Shown in pieces: positions 6,055 through 14,622 of a stretch of DNA of 15,158 bases. Source of the DNA: Ruminococcus sp. UBA946 (lineage in GTDB: Bacteria; Bacillota; Clostridia; Oscillospirales; Ruminococcaceae). The position numbers and the translations under genes are program-made. Below the pieces are notes generated by a model, which was not told the DNA's origin, searched no databases, and saw nothing but the letters and a program-made list of their open reading frames with translations. The stretch spans positions 3,384 to 18,541 of the forward strand of contig DBCY01000137.1 in the NCBI GenBank assembly GCA_002293295.1, in the 5' to 3' direction. The stretch's first letter is position 1. Each line of letters starts with the position of its first letter.

Positions 6055-8037
6055 ATGGAAAAATCTATTACCGACAGGCTTGACACTTTAAAATCCGAAA
6101 TTGAACGGCATAATTTCAATTATTATGTTCTGGATAACCCCGCCGTTTCGGATTATGATTACGATATGCTCATGCAGGAGCTGAAAAAAATCGAAGAGGA
6201 ATATCCCGAGCTTGCCGACAAAAATTCGCCTTCTCAGCGTGTAGGAGGTGTTGCTTTAAACAAATACGATAAGGTAATCCACAAAGTTCAGATGGGAAGT
6301 CTTCAGGATGTTTTTTCATTTGAACAGGTGGAGGCGTTTATTGAAAAATGCAGAAATGCTGTGAATAGCCCTTTATTTGTTGTCGAGCCTAAAATTGACG
6401 GGTTGTCCGTTTCGCTGGAATATATAAACGGGGAGTTTGTCAGGGGTTCAACACGGGGCGACGGTTTTACCGGCGAGGATGTGACTAATAACCTTAAAAC
6501 CATTAAGACAGTTCCATTAAGATTAAAACGCGCCGTACCCTTCCTTGAAGTGAGGGGAGAGGTTTATATGCCAAGGGCGTCCTTTGCGGAACTTATAAAA
6601 AGACAGGATGAGAACGGCGAGGAAAAAGCCAAAAACCCGAGGAACGCCGCCGCCGGTTCACTCCGTCAGAAGAACCCATTAATCGCAGCAGAAAGAAAGC
6701 TTGATATTTTCGTATTCAATATTCAGCAGATTGAGGGAGAGACGCTGTCGTCCCATAAGGAATCGCTGGATTTTTTAAACATTCTGGGCTTTAAGGTTGT
6801 GCCGGATTATATCCTTACTGACAATACAGACGAAATTAGAATGCGTATTGAATATACGGATAAAACAAGAGACAAATATGACTTTGATATTGACGGCATC
6901 GTCGTAAAGGTTGATGACTTTACCCATAGGAATGAACTGGGTTCTACGGCTAAAACGCCTAAATGGGCGGTTGCATACAAATACCCGCCCGAGGAAAAGG
7001 AAACCACCCTGCTTGATATTGAAGTAAACGTCGGCAGAACAGGCGCTATTACCCCTGTCGCCGTTTTTGAAACGATAACCCTTGCCGGTACTTCGGTAAG
7101 CAGAGCCGTACTGCACAATCAGGAATTTATCACCGAAAAGGACATCCGTATAGGCGACCGGATTCTAGTCAGAAAATCCGGTGAGATTATTCCGGAGGTG
7201 CTTAAAAGCGTTTCCCATAAAGAAAATTCCATACCCTATCTACTGCCCGGATATTGTCCGGTGTGCGGTTCAAAAGCTGTCCGTGACGGGGACGAGGCGG
7301 CTTTAAGGTGTCCGAACAGCCAATGCCCCGAACAGTTAAAACAAAGTATTATCCATTTTGCAAGCAAGGGGGCTATGAATATTGAGGGCATGGGCGAAGC
7401 CGTGGTAACTTCCCTGCTTGAAAATAACCTGATTGAATCGGTTGCGGATATTTATACCCTTACCGAAGAAAAGCTTGTCAGTCTTGAACGATTCGGTAAA
7501 AAATCCGCCGAAAATCTCATAAATGCTATAGAAAAATCAAAGGACTCCCCTCTTGACAAAGTAATTTACGGAATCGGCATCCGTAATATCGGTCAGGGAG
7601 CGGCAAAATTATTATGCGATAAATTCGGTTCGATTGAAGGCATTATAAAGGCGTCAGCTGAAGAAATATCGTCAATTGACGGTTTCGGAGGGGTTATGTC
7701 CGAAAATGTTTCCAATGCTTTTAAGGATGAAAAGCTTTTTAACCTGATTGAACTCCTGCGTAAACGCGGTGTAAAAATGGAGTATGAAGCGGCGGAGAGA
7801 AATGACAGCCGATTTGAAGGCATGACCTTTGTAATTACGGGGACACTGCCCGGTATAAAACGCGACGAGGCAAAGGAGCTTATCGAAAAATACGGCGGCA
7901 AGGTAAGCGGTTCGGTTTCAAAGAAGACTTCCTATGTCCTTGCGGGAGAGGACGCAGGCAGCAAGCTGACAAAAGCTCAGGAGCTGGGGATTAAAATTAT
8001 CAACAAGGATGAGTTGTTTAATATGATAAATCTATAA
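6055..8037 (+). CDS. ligA: NAD-dependent DNA ligase LigA
   Basis: This 660-residue enzyme seals nicks in duplex DNA using NAD+, joining Okazaki fragments and finishing repair. All family domains are visible. The NAD-binding Ia domain has NYYVLDNPAVSDYDYD at 22-37. The adenylation site is KIDG, with the AMP-accepting Lys113, followed by STRGDG at 132-137. The OB fold follows, then a zinc finger with Cys401, Cys404, Cys419 and Cys424. Helix-hairpin-helix repeats run from about 430 to 575 (FGKKSAENL and GIGIRNIGQGAA are typical pieces). A C-terminal BRCT domain from about 586 contains TFVITGTLP. The length is within the usual 650-680. GGAGG at about 6042 fixes the ATG. No key residue is missing, and the gene should be essential. 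Confidence 0.98.
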   Translation: MEKSITDRLDTLKSEIERHNFNYYVLDNPAVSDYDYDMLMQELKKIEEEYPELADKNSPSQRVGGVALNKYDKVIHKVQMGSLQDVFSFEQVEAFIEKCRNAVNSPLFVVEPKIDGLSVSLEYINGEFVRGSTRGDGFTGEDVTNNLKTIKTVPLRLKRAVPFLEVRGEVYMPRASFAELIKRQDENGEEKAKNPRNAAAGSLRQKNPLIAAERKLDIFVFNIQQIEGETLSSHKESLDFLNILGFKVVPDYILTDNTDEIRMRIEYTDKTRDKYDFDIDGIVVKVDDFTHRNELGSTAKTPKWAVAYKYPPEEKETTLLDIEVNVGRTGAITPVAVFETITLAGTSVSRAVLHNQEFITEKDIRIGDRILVRKSGEIIPEVLKSVSHKENSIPYLLPGYCPVCGSKAVRDGDEAALRCPNSQCPEQLKQSIIHFASKGAMNIEGMGEAVVTSLLENNLIESVADIYTLTEEKLVSLERFGKKSAENLINAIEKSKDSPLDKVIYGIGIRNIGQGAAKLLCDKFGSIEGIIKASAEEISSIDGFGGVMSENVSNAFKDEKLFNLIELLRKRGVKMEYEAAERNDSRFEGMTFVITGTLPGIKRDEAKELIEKYGGKVSGSVSKKTSYVLAGEDAGSKLTKAQELGIKIINKDELFNMINL

Positions 8038-8053
8038 AGAGTTTATATTGAAG

Positions 8054-8059
8054 AAAGGA
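8054..8059 (+). promoter_or_regulatory. Ribosome binding site that places the WG-repeat gene start at 8068
   Basis: AAAGGA ends at 8059, where an in-frame ATG also begins, so that ATG has no room to use it. The second in-frame ATG at 8068 is 8 bases away, which is ideal spacing, and it opens directly into a typical signal peptide. Confidence 0.7.
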
Positions 8060-8067
8060 TGGCGGCA

Positions 8068-9768
8068 ATGAAATTAAGAAAATCAGTTTTTATTATGCTG
8101 ATAATTGTATTGTCGGCGGTTGCAAAAGAAACTGTCAGTGCGGAAACGAAAAGCAACACCGCAGAACCGTTAAAAATCGAATCTATACCGCCTTTATATG
8201 ACGGAGTCTGGGAATTCAGCGAGGGTCTTGCCGCGGTAATGAATAACAATAAACTGGGGTATATTGACACAACCGGTAAAATAGTCATTCCGATTGAATA
8301 TGATTATGAGGAGGAACCTAGTAAGCATCCGTCAGTATTTGAAATGATAACTATTGTTGAAAATTTCAAAGACGGTATTGCTAAAGTCAGGAAAAACGGT
8401 AAATGGGGTTATGTTAACAAAACAGGCGATGTGATTGTCCCTTTAGAATATGATGAGATATTCAGTTTTGAAAATGGTTATGCACATGCAGTAAAAAACG
8501 GCAAGCATGGGGTTATTGACCGGACAGGCGGCGTTGTTATCCCGTTTGAATATGATAATATAATGAATTTGTACTACTATAATGACCGCTTTGAGGTCAG
8601 TAAAGATAATAAAAGCGGATTTATAGATACATCCGGAAATATTATTGTTCCGGTACAGTATGACTACCTTATTAATTACTCCGAAAATCTGATTGAGTAT
8701 TCAATTGACGGTAAAAAAGGATTTATTGATAAAACAGGCAAAGTCGTTTTTACACTTGATTGTGACGATTTTGATAGCATGCGTAGTAATGAAAAATATA
8801 TACCGTTTAAAAAAGATAACAAATGGGGAATAATGGACCACACGTTTAAAGAGATTATACCGGCTGAATATGATGATTTATCTGTTTCAGATAAGTATAT
8901 ACAATTCAAAAAAGACAATAAATGGGGAATAATAGACCAAACTTTTAAAGAGATTATCCCGGCTGAATATAGTATTATAAATGATTTTAAAGAAGACCTT
9001 GCACCAGTCTATAAAGATGGTAAATGGGGTTATGTTGACAAAACAGGCGAGGTGATTATCCCTTTAGAATATGATGAAATATATTATTTTAAAAATGGTT
9101 TTACGCCTGCAGTAAAAAACGGCAAGCATGGGGTTATTGACCAAACAGGCGGCGTTGTTATCCCGTTTGAATATGATAATATAGTAGCTTTCGGGAATGA
9201 CAGTTTATCAAGTGTAAAAAAAGGCAACAAGTGGGGTATAGTTGATAAGTCAGGCAATGTGATTGTTCAAGCCGAATATAGAACAGCAGTAGAATTAAAA
9301 GAAAGCATTATCAAAGTAGGTGTCGGGAGTAAATACGGGTTATTTGATAACACCGGAAAAGAAGTAACTCCGATTGTATATGACAGTATCAGAGATTTCA
9401 GCGAAGGTCTGGCGGCGGTTGAAAATTACGGTAAATTTGGATTCATTAATAAAAACGGTAAAGTAACAATACCGCTGGAGTATGATAATGTATCTGATTT
9501 TTCCGAAGGCTTGGCTGTTGTTGAAAAGAAAAAAAAGGAAGGTGCTGTTGATAAGGAAGGTAACATTGCCATAACTATAAAATATGATTATATATCTGAT
9601 TTTTCCGAGGGCTTTGCGATTGTAATGAAAGACAGGAAATACGGGCTTATCGATAAAAAAGGCAAGGAAGTCATACAGTTAGCATACGATGATATTTCAT
9701 TGGTTTCCGATGATATTTTTAAGGTTTGTCTTAACGGTAAATGGGGGTTTGAACAAATATCAGGCTAA
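8068..9768 (+). CDS. Exported WG-repeat protein (about 15 repeats)
   Basis: From ATG 8068 the protein has 566 residues. It opens with a signal peptide: MKLRKS, then a hydrophobic run FIMLIIVLSAVA, then a likely cleavage after VSA near residue 25. The rest is a chain of WG (KWG) repeats of about 33-45 residues, each of the form 'NGKWG-[YIF]-[IV]-D-[KT]-TG-x-[IV]-[IV]-P-x-EYD'. I count 14 full copies and a final partial WGFEQ. Such repeats form beta-rich, probably propeller-like or solenoid structures of unknown role; no catalytic domain or membrane anchor is present. Copies two and three (8398-8562) recur almost unchanged as copies eight and nine (9019-9183), and copies six and seven are a 99-base tandem. 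It starts 30 bases after ligA and ends 61 bases before moxR, so co-transcription in either direction is possible but unproven. Confidence 0.9.
   Translation: MKLRKSVFIMLIIVLSAVAKETVSAETKSNTAEPLKIESIPPLYDGVWEFSEGLAAVMNNNKLGYIDTTGKIVIPIEYDYEEEPSKHPSVFEMITIVENFKDGIAKVRKNGKWGYVNKTGDVIVPLEYDEIFSFENGYAHAVKNGKHGVIDRTGGVVIPFEYDNIMNLYYYNDRFEVSKDNKSGFIDTSGNIIVPVQYDYLINYSENLIEYSIDGKKGFIDKTGKVVFTLDCDDFDSMRSNEKYIPFKKDNKWGIMDHTFKEIIPAEYDDLSVSDKYIQFKKDNKWGIIDQTFKEIIPAEYSIINDFKEDLAPVYKDGKWGYVDKTGEVIIPLEYDEIYYFKNGFTPAVKNGKHGVIDQTGGVVIPFEYDNIVAFGNDSLSSVKKGNKWGIVDKSGNVIVQAEYRTAVELKESIIKVGVGSKYGLFDNTGKEVTPIVYDSIRDFSEGLAAVENYGKFGFINKNGKVTIPLEYDNVSDFSEGLAVVEKKKKEGAVDKEGNIAITIKYDYISDFSEGFAIVMKDRKYGLIDKKGKEVIQLAYDDISLVSDDIFKVCLNGKWGFEQISG
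8398..8562 (+). repeat. First copy of a 165-base duplicated WG-repeat block
   Basis: This block codes for two consecutive WG repeats and recurs 621 bases (207 codons) downstream at 9019-9183 with few base changes, including long identical runs around the GGCAAGCATGGGG segment and the CCCGTTTGAATATGAT segment. The spacing keeps the frame. Confidence 0.85.
8818..9016 (+). repeat. Two tandem 99-base WG-repeat units
   Basis: Two adjacent units, with AAATGGGGAATAAT at 8821 and again at 8920, have an exact 99-base (33-codon) period and share the unusual TFKEIIPAEY wording in place of the usual TGxVIIPxEY. They are therefore sisters produced by a recent tandem duplication. The end boundary is approximate. 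Confidence 0.75.
9019..9183 (+). repeat. Second copy of the 165-base duplicated WG-repeat block
   Basis: It is the partner of 8398-8562. The encoded WGYVDKTGEVIIPLEYD and HGVIDQTGGVVIPFEYD differ from the first copy at only a few positions; most changes lie in the linker between the two repeats. Confidence 0.85.
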
Positions 9769-9829
9769 AATAACCCCATATGAAATTCAATCAGTAATAT
9801 CACCACTAATCAGAAAGGTACGGTTATAA

Positions 9830-10762
9830 ATGTCAAATCATCTGAAAGTAAAAGAGCTTGTCAGTAATATTACAAAATACCTGATAGGAAAGAAGGACGC
9901 AGCCGAACTCAGCATAATAACACTGCTTGCCGGCGGTCATCTGCTTATCGAGGATGTTCCGGGCGTAGGGAAAACCACCCTTGCCAATTTACTCGCACGT
10001 TCGTCAGGCTGCGGGTTCACACGCATACAGTTTACACCTGACACGCTTCCGGGTGATATAACCGGAGCGTCTGTTTTTAATATGAAGACGGGGGATTTTA
10101 AATTTGTTCCCGGAGCCATTATGAATAATATCGTGCTTGTGGACGAAGTCAACCGCACATCCCCGAAGACGCAGGCGGCTCTCCTGGAAGCTATGCAGGA
10201 GCGGCAGGTAACGGTTGACGGTGTTACATATAAGCTTGAGGAACCCTTTATGGTGATTGCAACCCAGAACCCGATTGAATTCATCGGAACATATAATCTT
10301 CCCGAAGCTCAGCTTGACAGGTTCCTAATGAAGATAAAAATCGGTTATCCCGACCTTGATGAAGAACAGACAATGTCCCGCCGGTTCATAGATGGCGTGC
10401 GCTCAGAAGAGGCTCAGGCGGTTGTCACCAGCGGTGAGCTTATAGAAATACGGAACGAGGTAAAAAAGGTTTCCGTGTCCGAAAGCGCTGCCGGATATAT
10501 AATAAGCCTTACCGCTTCAACACGTGAAAACAAGTCATTGTCCCTCGGCGCAAGCCCGCGCGCCACCCTTGCGTTAATAAGCGCTTCACAGGCATGCGCT
10601 TATCTGAACGGCAGGGATTATGTCATTCCTGACGATATACAAAGGGTTCTGACCCATGTTTTATGCCACAGAATCGTTTTGACGCTGGAAGCGCGGATGA
10701 ATAACATTTTACCTGAAAAAATAATTGAAAGCATAGTAAACAGAATAAGGGTCCCTGTATGA
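9830..10762 (+). CDS. MoxR family AAA+ ATPase
   Basis: This 310-residue cytoplasmic ATPase belongs to the MoxR branch of AAA+ proteins, which are thought to act as chaperones that load or remodel vWA-type partners. The Walker A loop is VPGVGKTT at 43-50, Walker B is LVDEVNR with Asp105 and Glu106, the sensor 1 region is ATQNP at 144-148, and LPEAQLDRF follows as the arginine-finger region. The C-terminal lid has the SPRATLAL motif. The length matches the family's 300-330. AAAGGT at 9814-9819 sits 10 bases before the ATG. Its last four bases (ATGA at 10759-10762) overlap the DUF58 start, which indicates coupled translation with the probable partner. Confidence 0.95.
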   Translation: MSNHLKVKELVSNITKYLIGKKDAAELSIITLLAGGHLLIEDVPGVGKTTLANLLARSSGCGFTRIQFTPDTLPGDITGASVFNMKTGDFKFVPGAIMNNIVLVDEVNRTSPKTQAALLEAMQERQVTVDGVTYKLEEPFMVIATQNPIEFIGTYNLPEAQLDRFLMKIKIGYPDLDEEQTMSRRFIDGVRSEEAQAVVTSGELIEIRNEVKKVSVSESAAGYIISLTASTRENKSLSLGASPRATLALISASQACAYLNGRDYVIPDDIQRVLTHVLCHRIVLTLEARMNNILPEKIIESIVNRIRVPV

Positions 10763-11946
10763 AAATCAGGAGGTTAATAACAGCTGCGGTAATAATATCG
10801 GCTGGGGTATTCTCAAGCTTTTTCGGCGGTCCTTTCAGTTATGCGGTTTTTTACGCGTCGCTGTGCGTGCCGATTGTTTCGTTATTATATATGCTCAGGG
10901 TTTATTTCAAACTTAAGGTATACCAGAACCTTGACGTTAAAACAGTGACAAAAGGCTTTGGTATAAAATATTATTACAAGCTTTCAAATGAGGATATTTT
11001 TATTTATAAAAGCGTATGCGCTTTATTCATGCATGATTATTCCAAGGTTGAGAGGACAGACGATATAAACGGCAAAACAGGTGTAATATCTCTTAACCCG
11101 GGTGAAAGCTTCAAAGGGGAGGCTGTGCTTACCTGCCTTTTCAGGGGTGAATACAGCGTCGGAATCGAATCGGTGATTATAACGGATTTACTCGGCCTCT
11201 TCTCAGTTAAAATTAAAAAGCCTTCTGAAATCAAAACCCTTGTATACCCCAGAATAATTAATTTGTCGTCTCTTTCCTCCCTTAATTATAATGAGGACGT
11301 TAAAATATCCCCTTTTTCATATTCGCCGGAAAACGAAATCCCTGACAGTGAAATGAAAGTTTATTCGCACGGGGATGATATTAAGCTTATTAACTGGAAG
11401 GTTTCTGCAAAATACGGTGAGCTTATGGTCAGGAAACGCACAGAAATTCCCAAAGAAGCGGTTCTGATTATACTTGACGTCTCGCCTGTTCCCGAATATT
11501 CGGGTGACAGGATTATTACGGAGGATGCTATGCTTGAAACGGTTCTTGCCGTTGCGGATTTTTACCGCCGGGGGAAAACCGAATCGGAAATCGCATACTA
11601 TACCAACGAGGAAAAGCATTTCATAATAAGAACCGACGGGGATTTCAATGCTTTTTACAATGAAAGCTCCGTATTGAAATTTAACGGAGGAATGAACGCC
11701 GGGGATTTTTTAGCGTCAAAGCTTGCATATCAGGACAGATTCAGCCTTGTAATAGTAATAACCTCCGATATTGACGCCCGGTTAATAAATACTTTCCGAT
11801 ATACATCCGGAATCCGTTCATGCGTCGTACTGTCGGGAGACAGAACAGAAAAGGAAATTATAAACCTTCGTTCAAAGCTAATAAAAACCCGTCTAGTGCA
11901 TATACCCAACAACGGAGATATAAAAAAAATCCTTGAAAAAAACTGA
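10759..11946 (+). CDS. DUF58 domain membrane protein (MoxR partner)
   Basis: This 395-residue protein has two N-terminal membrane segments (about 6-24 and 28-47), a beta-rich region with FRGEYSVG at 128-135 and DLLGLF at 143-148, and the DUF58 hallmark SHGDDIKLINWKVSAKYG at 203-220 followed by ELMVR. A vWA-like fold follows; the position of the metal site reads LDVSPV at 239-244 rather than a full DxSxS, so metal binding may be weak. The function is unproven, but DUF58 proteins are almost always coded with MoxR and a transglutaminase-like membrane protein, as here, and are presumed targets of the ATPase. It starts inside the moxR stop codon and is followed 23 bases later by the third gene. 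Confidence 0.92.
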   Translation: MKIRRLITAAVIISAGVFSSFFGGPFSYAVFYASLCVPIVSLLYMLRVYFKLKVYQNLDVKTVTKGFGIKYYYKLSNEDIFIYKSVCALFMHDYSKVERTDDINGKTGVISLNPGESFKGEAVLTCLFRGEYSVGIESVIITDLLGLFSVKIKKPSEIKTLVYPRIINLSSLSSLNYNEDVKISPFSYSPENEIPDSEMKVYSHGDDIKLINWKVSAKYGELMVRKRTEIPKEAVLIILDVSPVPEYSGDRIITEDAMLETVLAVADFYRRGKTESEIAYYTNEEKHFIIRTDGDFNAFYNESSVLKFNGGMNAGDFLASKLAYQDRFSLVIVITSDIDARLINTFRYTSGIRSCVVLSGDRTEKEIINLRSKLIKTRLVHIPNNGDIKKILEKN

Positions 11947-11958
11947 CCGTTAATTTTC

Positions 11959-11963
11959 GGAGG
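11959..11963 (+). promoter_or_regulatory. Ribosome binding site supporting a GTG start
   Basis: GGAGG sits 6 bases before the GTG at 11970. No ATG is available nearby in this frame, so the next gene very likely uses GTG. Confidence 0.75.
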
Positions 11964-11969
11964 CTGCCT

Positions 11970-14279
11970 GTGAACATAAAAAAATTATATGAAGAATACA
12001 TAACGCGCGTTTCAGGAACAATTTTTCTTTGTTCCGCTGCGGTTCTTTTATTGAACAGCCGGTTAAGCGTTAAAGCATGGGATTGGCTGCTTCTGTTATC
12101 TGTTCTGCTGTTAACTGTTCTCGCAGTAGTTTTTGATTTAATCGGGAAAAAAACCACCCTTCTGATAATAACGGCAGTGTCTGTATTTCTGACGTTATTC
12201 TTCTGTCTTTTTTCCGTTCCCGCCGTTAAAACAGCAGCCGATTCGTTCAGGTGGCTTTCCGGGTTTATTGAAGAAGACGGCGTACAAGCTTTAAAGTATG
12301 CGTTTCTTTCAGCTGAGCTTATTTTAATCCCGCTGTGTTTCATTGTATTTGCGGTCATCCGGTATAAACCGGTAAGGCTTGTTCTGGGGATTGTTTTTTC
12401 CGTTCTGACTGTAATTCTTGCCGTTTTTGAATATAATGCCGGAGGACTAACGGTTTTATTTATATTTTTATTTATTCTCTCTGCATTTTATGAATTTACT
12501 GTGAAAAACAATAATGCAGCAGCATATCTGCTTCCGATAATCCTGGTAACCGGAATCTCAATTGCCGTTCTTCCTTCAAAAAAAGAACCTATAAGCTGGC
12601 AGTTTGTTAAAAGCATAATAAGCGCTGTCGGGGATTTCATAATCAGTACCGGTGAGAATATTGCAGGATTTATTAAAGGCGAAACCGGCGAATATGAAGT
12701 GAGCATGACAGGATTTTCAGAAAACGGCGAACTAAGAGGTTCAGGCAGTTCTTCAGATAAACCGGCATTAGAAGTTAAAAACAGTAAATCAGCGCAAAAT
12801 CTGTATTTAACCGGTACGGTTATGGATACCTATACCGGTAAGGGATGGGAAAAAAATCAAAATCTGGAGGGTATTGAATATCCTGAATATATAATGGACG
12901 CTCTTGAATTAATGCTTTCAGTATACGGCGCAGACGCACTTTCTGAGGGGAATCCCAACTCCGTGTATAATATAATGGCAATAAGGGAGGCTGAAATAAA
13001 GTATTCAGGAATAAGTACGAAATCCCTCTTCTACCCATTAAAAGCCGTTCAGGTTATATCAGATGAGAGGACTTACATAAACGGAGCGGGAATGCTTTTT
13101 AACAGAAAAAAATCCGGCAATACTGCCTACAGAATAAAATATATGGATTTTAACTATCAAAATGACATTATAAAAGGAATTTTAAGGAACAGTAAGGATT
13201 TCAGCGGTTATGAAGAGGTTTCATCATATAATCTTTTTTCTTATTTCAGTAAAATTCCCGGATATATATTCCCGAAATTCAAAATCAGCGAAGGATATAT
13301 TGATGAACTGGAAAAAAGAAAAGATACGATATACGAAAATTATACATCATTGCCTGAAACGGTTCCCCTGAGGGTGTATGACCTTGCTTCGGAAATAACC
13401 TCCGGTTATGATAACGCATATGACAAGATGAAGGCAATAGAGAGTTATCTTAACGGGTTTTCATATACGCTGACGCCTCCCGAAATCCCTGACAGGGATT
13501 TTACCGACTGGTTCTTATTTGAGGAAAAAAACGGATACTGCACTTATTTTGCAACGGCGGCGGCTGTACTTGGCAGAACTTTAGGGATACCTACCAGATA
13601 TGTTCAGGGATTTGCAGCCTATGTATCGGATAATATTACAATAATTGAAAACCGGAATGCCCACGCCTGGACGGAAGCTTATATAGACGGTTTCGGATGG
13701 GTTCCGTTTGAAGCGACACCGTCGTATTATAATATGCGCAACGGCAATTGGAAAACCAATGCTCCCGTTTTAAATAAACCCGTGACAAACATTACAAGTA
13801 ATTATGAACCGGTTATTCCTCCCGTTAATACGGAGCTGATAAAAAGAGAAGCGGAAATAAAGAAGGAGAGAAGAGATTTATATTTCTCTGTTCTGTCGGC
13901 TTCGCTATTATCAGCGGCGGCAATTCTAACAGCTGTAATAATATGTCTTTACCTGTTATTTATTAAGTCAAAGAAAAGTTACGGCAGTTCTGATATAAAA
14001 GAAAGATTCATCCGTGATTTTAATACCGTATTGTTTTTACTGGAGCTTAAAGGTGAAAAAATTCAACCTGGCGAAACCTTGCGGGAGTTTTCAAAGAGGC
14101 TGAATGTTCAGGAGTTCAATTTGATTTCCGGTTCTCACGAACGGATTATATATGCAGATGTTCCGGCAAGCGAGGAAGAACTTACTTTGACCGCCGCTTA
14201 CCTGGAAAAACTGCTTGATTCGATTAATAACAGAACAGATAAATTTAAATATATCCTGTATATTATTAAGGGAACATAA
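11970..14279 (+). CDS. Membrane transglutaminase-like protein (TgpA/DUF3488 type)
   Basis: This 769-residue protein has seven N-terminal membrane segments (about 14-30, 38-58, 62-82, 107-130, 137-154, 158-177, 183-202), a large extracytoplasmic part, one more segment at about 635-662 and a cytoplasmic tail of about 105 residues resembling DUF4129. That topology puts the transglutaminase core outside. Its catalytic residues are Cys524 in GYCTYFATA and His565 in NAHAWTEAY; the third position is Glu581 in WVPFEATPSY, where many transglutaminase-fold enzymes have aspartate. Members are thought to cleave or cross-link surface peptides or proteins, and the substrate is unknown. It is the third gene of the MoxR-DUF58 operon, starting with GTG. 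The length is normal for the family. A hairpin follows 26 bases after the stop. Confidence 0.92.
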   Translation: MNIKKLYEEYITRVSGTIFLCSAAVLLLNSRLSVKAWDWLLLLSVLLLTVLAVVFDLIGKKTTLLIITAVSVFLTLFFCLFSVPAVKTAADSFRWLSGFIEEDGVQALKYAFLSAELILIPLCFIVFAVIRYKPVRLVLGIVFSVLTVILAVFEYNAGGLTVLFIFLFILSAFYEFTVKNNNAAAYLLPIILVTGISIAVLPSKKEPISWQFVKSIISAVGDFIISTGENIAGFIKGETGEYEVSMTGFSENGELRGSGSSSDKPALEVKNSKSAQNLYLTGTVMDTYTGKGWEKNQNLEGIEYPEYIMDALELMLSVYGADALSEGNPNSVYNIMAIREAEIKYSGISTKSLFYPLKAVQVISDERTYINGAGMLFNRKKSGNTAYRIKYMDFNYQNDIIKGILRNSKDFSGYEEVSSYNLFSYFSKIPGYIFPKFKISEGYIDELEKRKDTIYENYTSLPETVPLRVYDLASEITSGYDNAYDKMKAIESYLNGFSYTLTPPEIPDRDFTDWFLFEEKNGYCTYFATAAAVLGRTLGIPTRYVQGFAAYVSDNITIIENRNAHAWTEAYIDGFGWVPFEATPSYYNMRNGNWKTNAPVLNKPVTNITSNYEPVIPPVNTELIKREAEIKKERRDLYFSVLSASLLSAAAILTAVIICLYLLFIKSKKSYGSSDIKERFIRDFNTVLFLLELKGEKIQPGETLREFSKRLNVQEFNLISGSHERIIYADVPASEEELTLTAAYLEKLLDSINNRTDKFKYILYIIKGT

Positions 14280-14305
14280 GGAATCATCCGGAATGTATTA
14301 ATCAA

Positions 14306-14337
14306 CCCCCGGTCAGTATAAGTCAGCTGACCGGGGG
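14306..14337. terminator. Perfect 11-bp hairpin between converging genes
   Basis: CCCCCGGTCAG at 14306-14316 pairs without mismatch with CTGACCGGGGG at 14327-14337 around a 10-base loop. It lies in the 82-base gap between the rightward transglutaminase gene and the leftward small-protein gene, so it can act in both directions. The T-tract after the stem is poor on the + strand (CTAAATCATATT); the minus side reads TTGATTAAT, only slightly better. Confidence 0.65.
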
Positions 14338-14361
14338 CTAAATCATATTAAGATAAACAAA

Positions 14362-14577
14362 TCAGACGCTTAACAGTTCTAAAGCTCTTTTGTACAAAGG
14401 GTCTAATTCACATCCGCAGCTTCCGCACTCACTGTCTGCCTGTTTTATAACCGTTATCAGCCCTTCCTCACTAATTTCCCCGTTAAGCCATGCCTTTGAC
14501 GGTCCGTCAAGTATATCCCAGCCTGAACCTGCGAATTTAGTTATTATTTCATTCAGCTCTTCATTTTTCACGAACAT
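14362..14577 (-). CDS. Small 71-residue protein with a CxxCxC motif, unrecognised
   Basis: I do not recognise a named family. The protein is soluble, acidic and helical; the first half reads like a compact helical domain (GSGWDILDGPSKAWLNG at 17-33). Cys51, Cys54 and Cys56 in ECGSCGCELDP form a CxxCxC cluster that could bind zinc or iron, although three cysteines alone do not complete a standard site. AAGGAG on the minus strand (14587-14592) lies 9 bases before the ATG and strongly supports a real gene. The zinc-ribbon gene stops 45 bases upstream in the same direction with no obvious promoter between, so the two are probably co-transcribed. Confidence 0.78.
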   Translation of the reverse strand: MFVKNEELNEIITKFAGSGWDILDGPSKAWLNGEISEEGLITVIKQADSECGSCGCELDPLYKRALELLSV

Positions 14578-14622
14578 TAAGATTAACTCCTTAATTTTAT
14601 ATTTGTATTAATTACACGCCTT

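Noticed and set aside
8398..9183. CRISPR or other non-coding repeat array
   Set aside because: The repeats are in frame, diverged at third codon positions and code for WG motifs, so they are protein repeats.
9741..9779. ATGGGGGTT and AACCCCAT inverted repeat at the end of the WG-repeat gene
   Set aside because: It needs a bulge and a loop of more than 20 bases, overlaps coding sequence and has no T-run, so it is probably chance.
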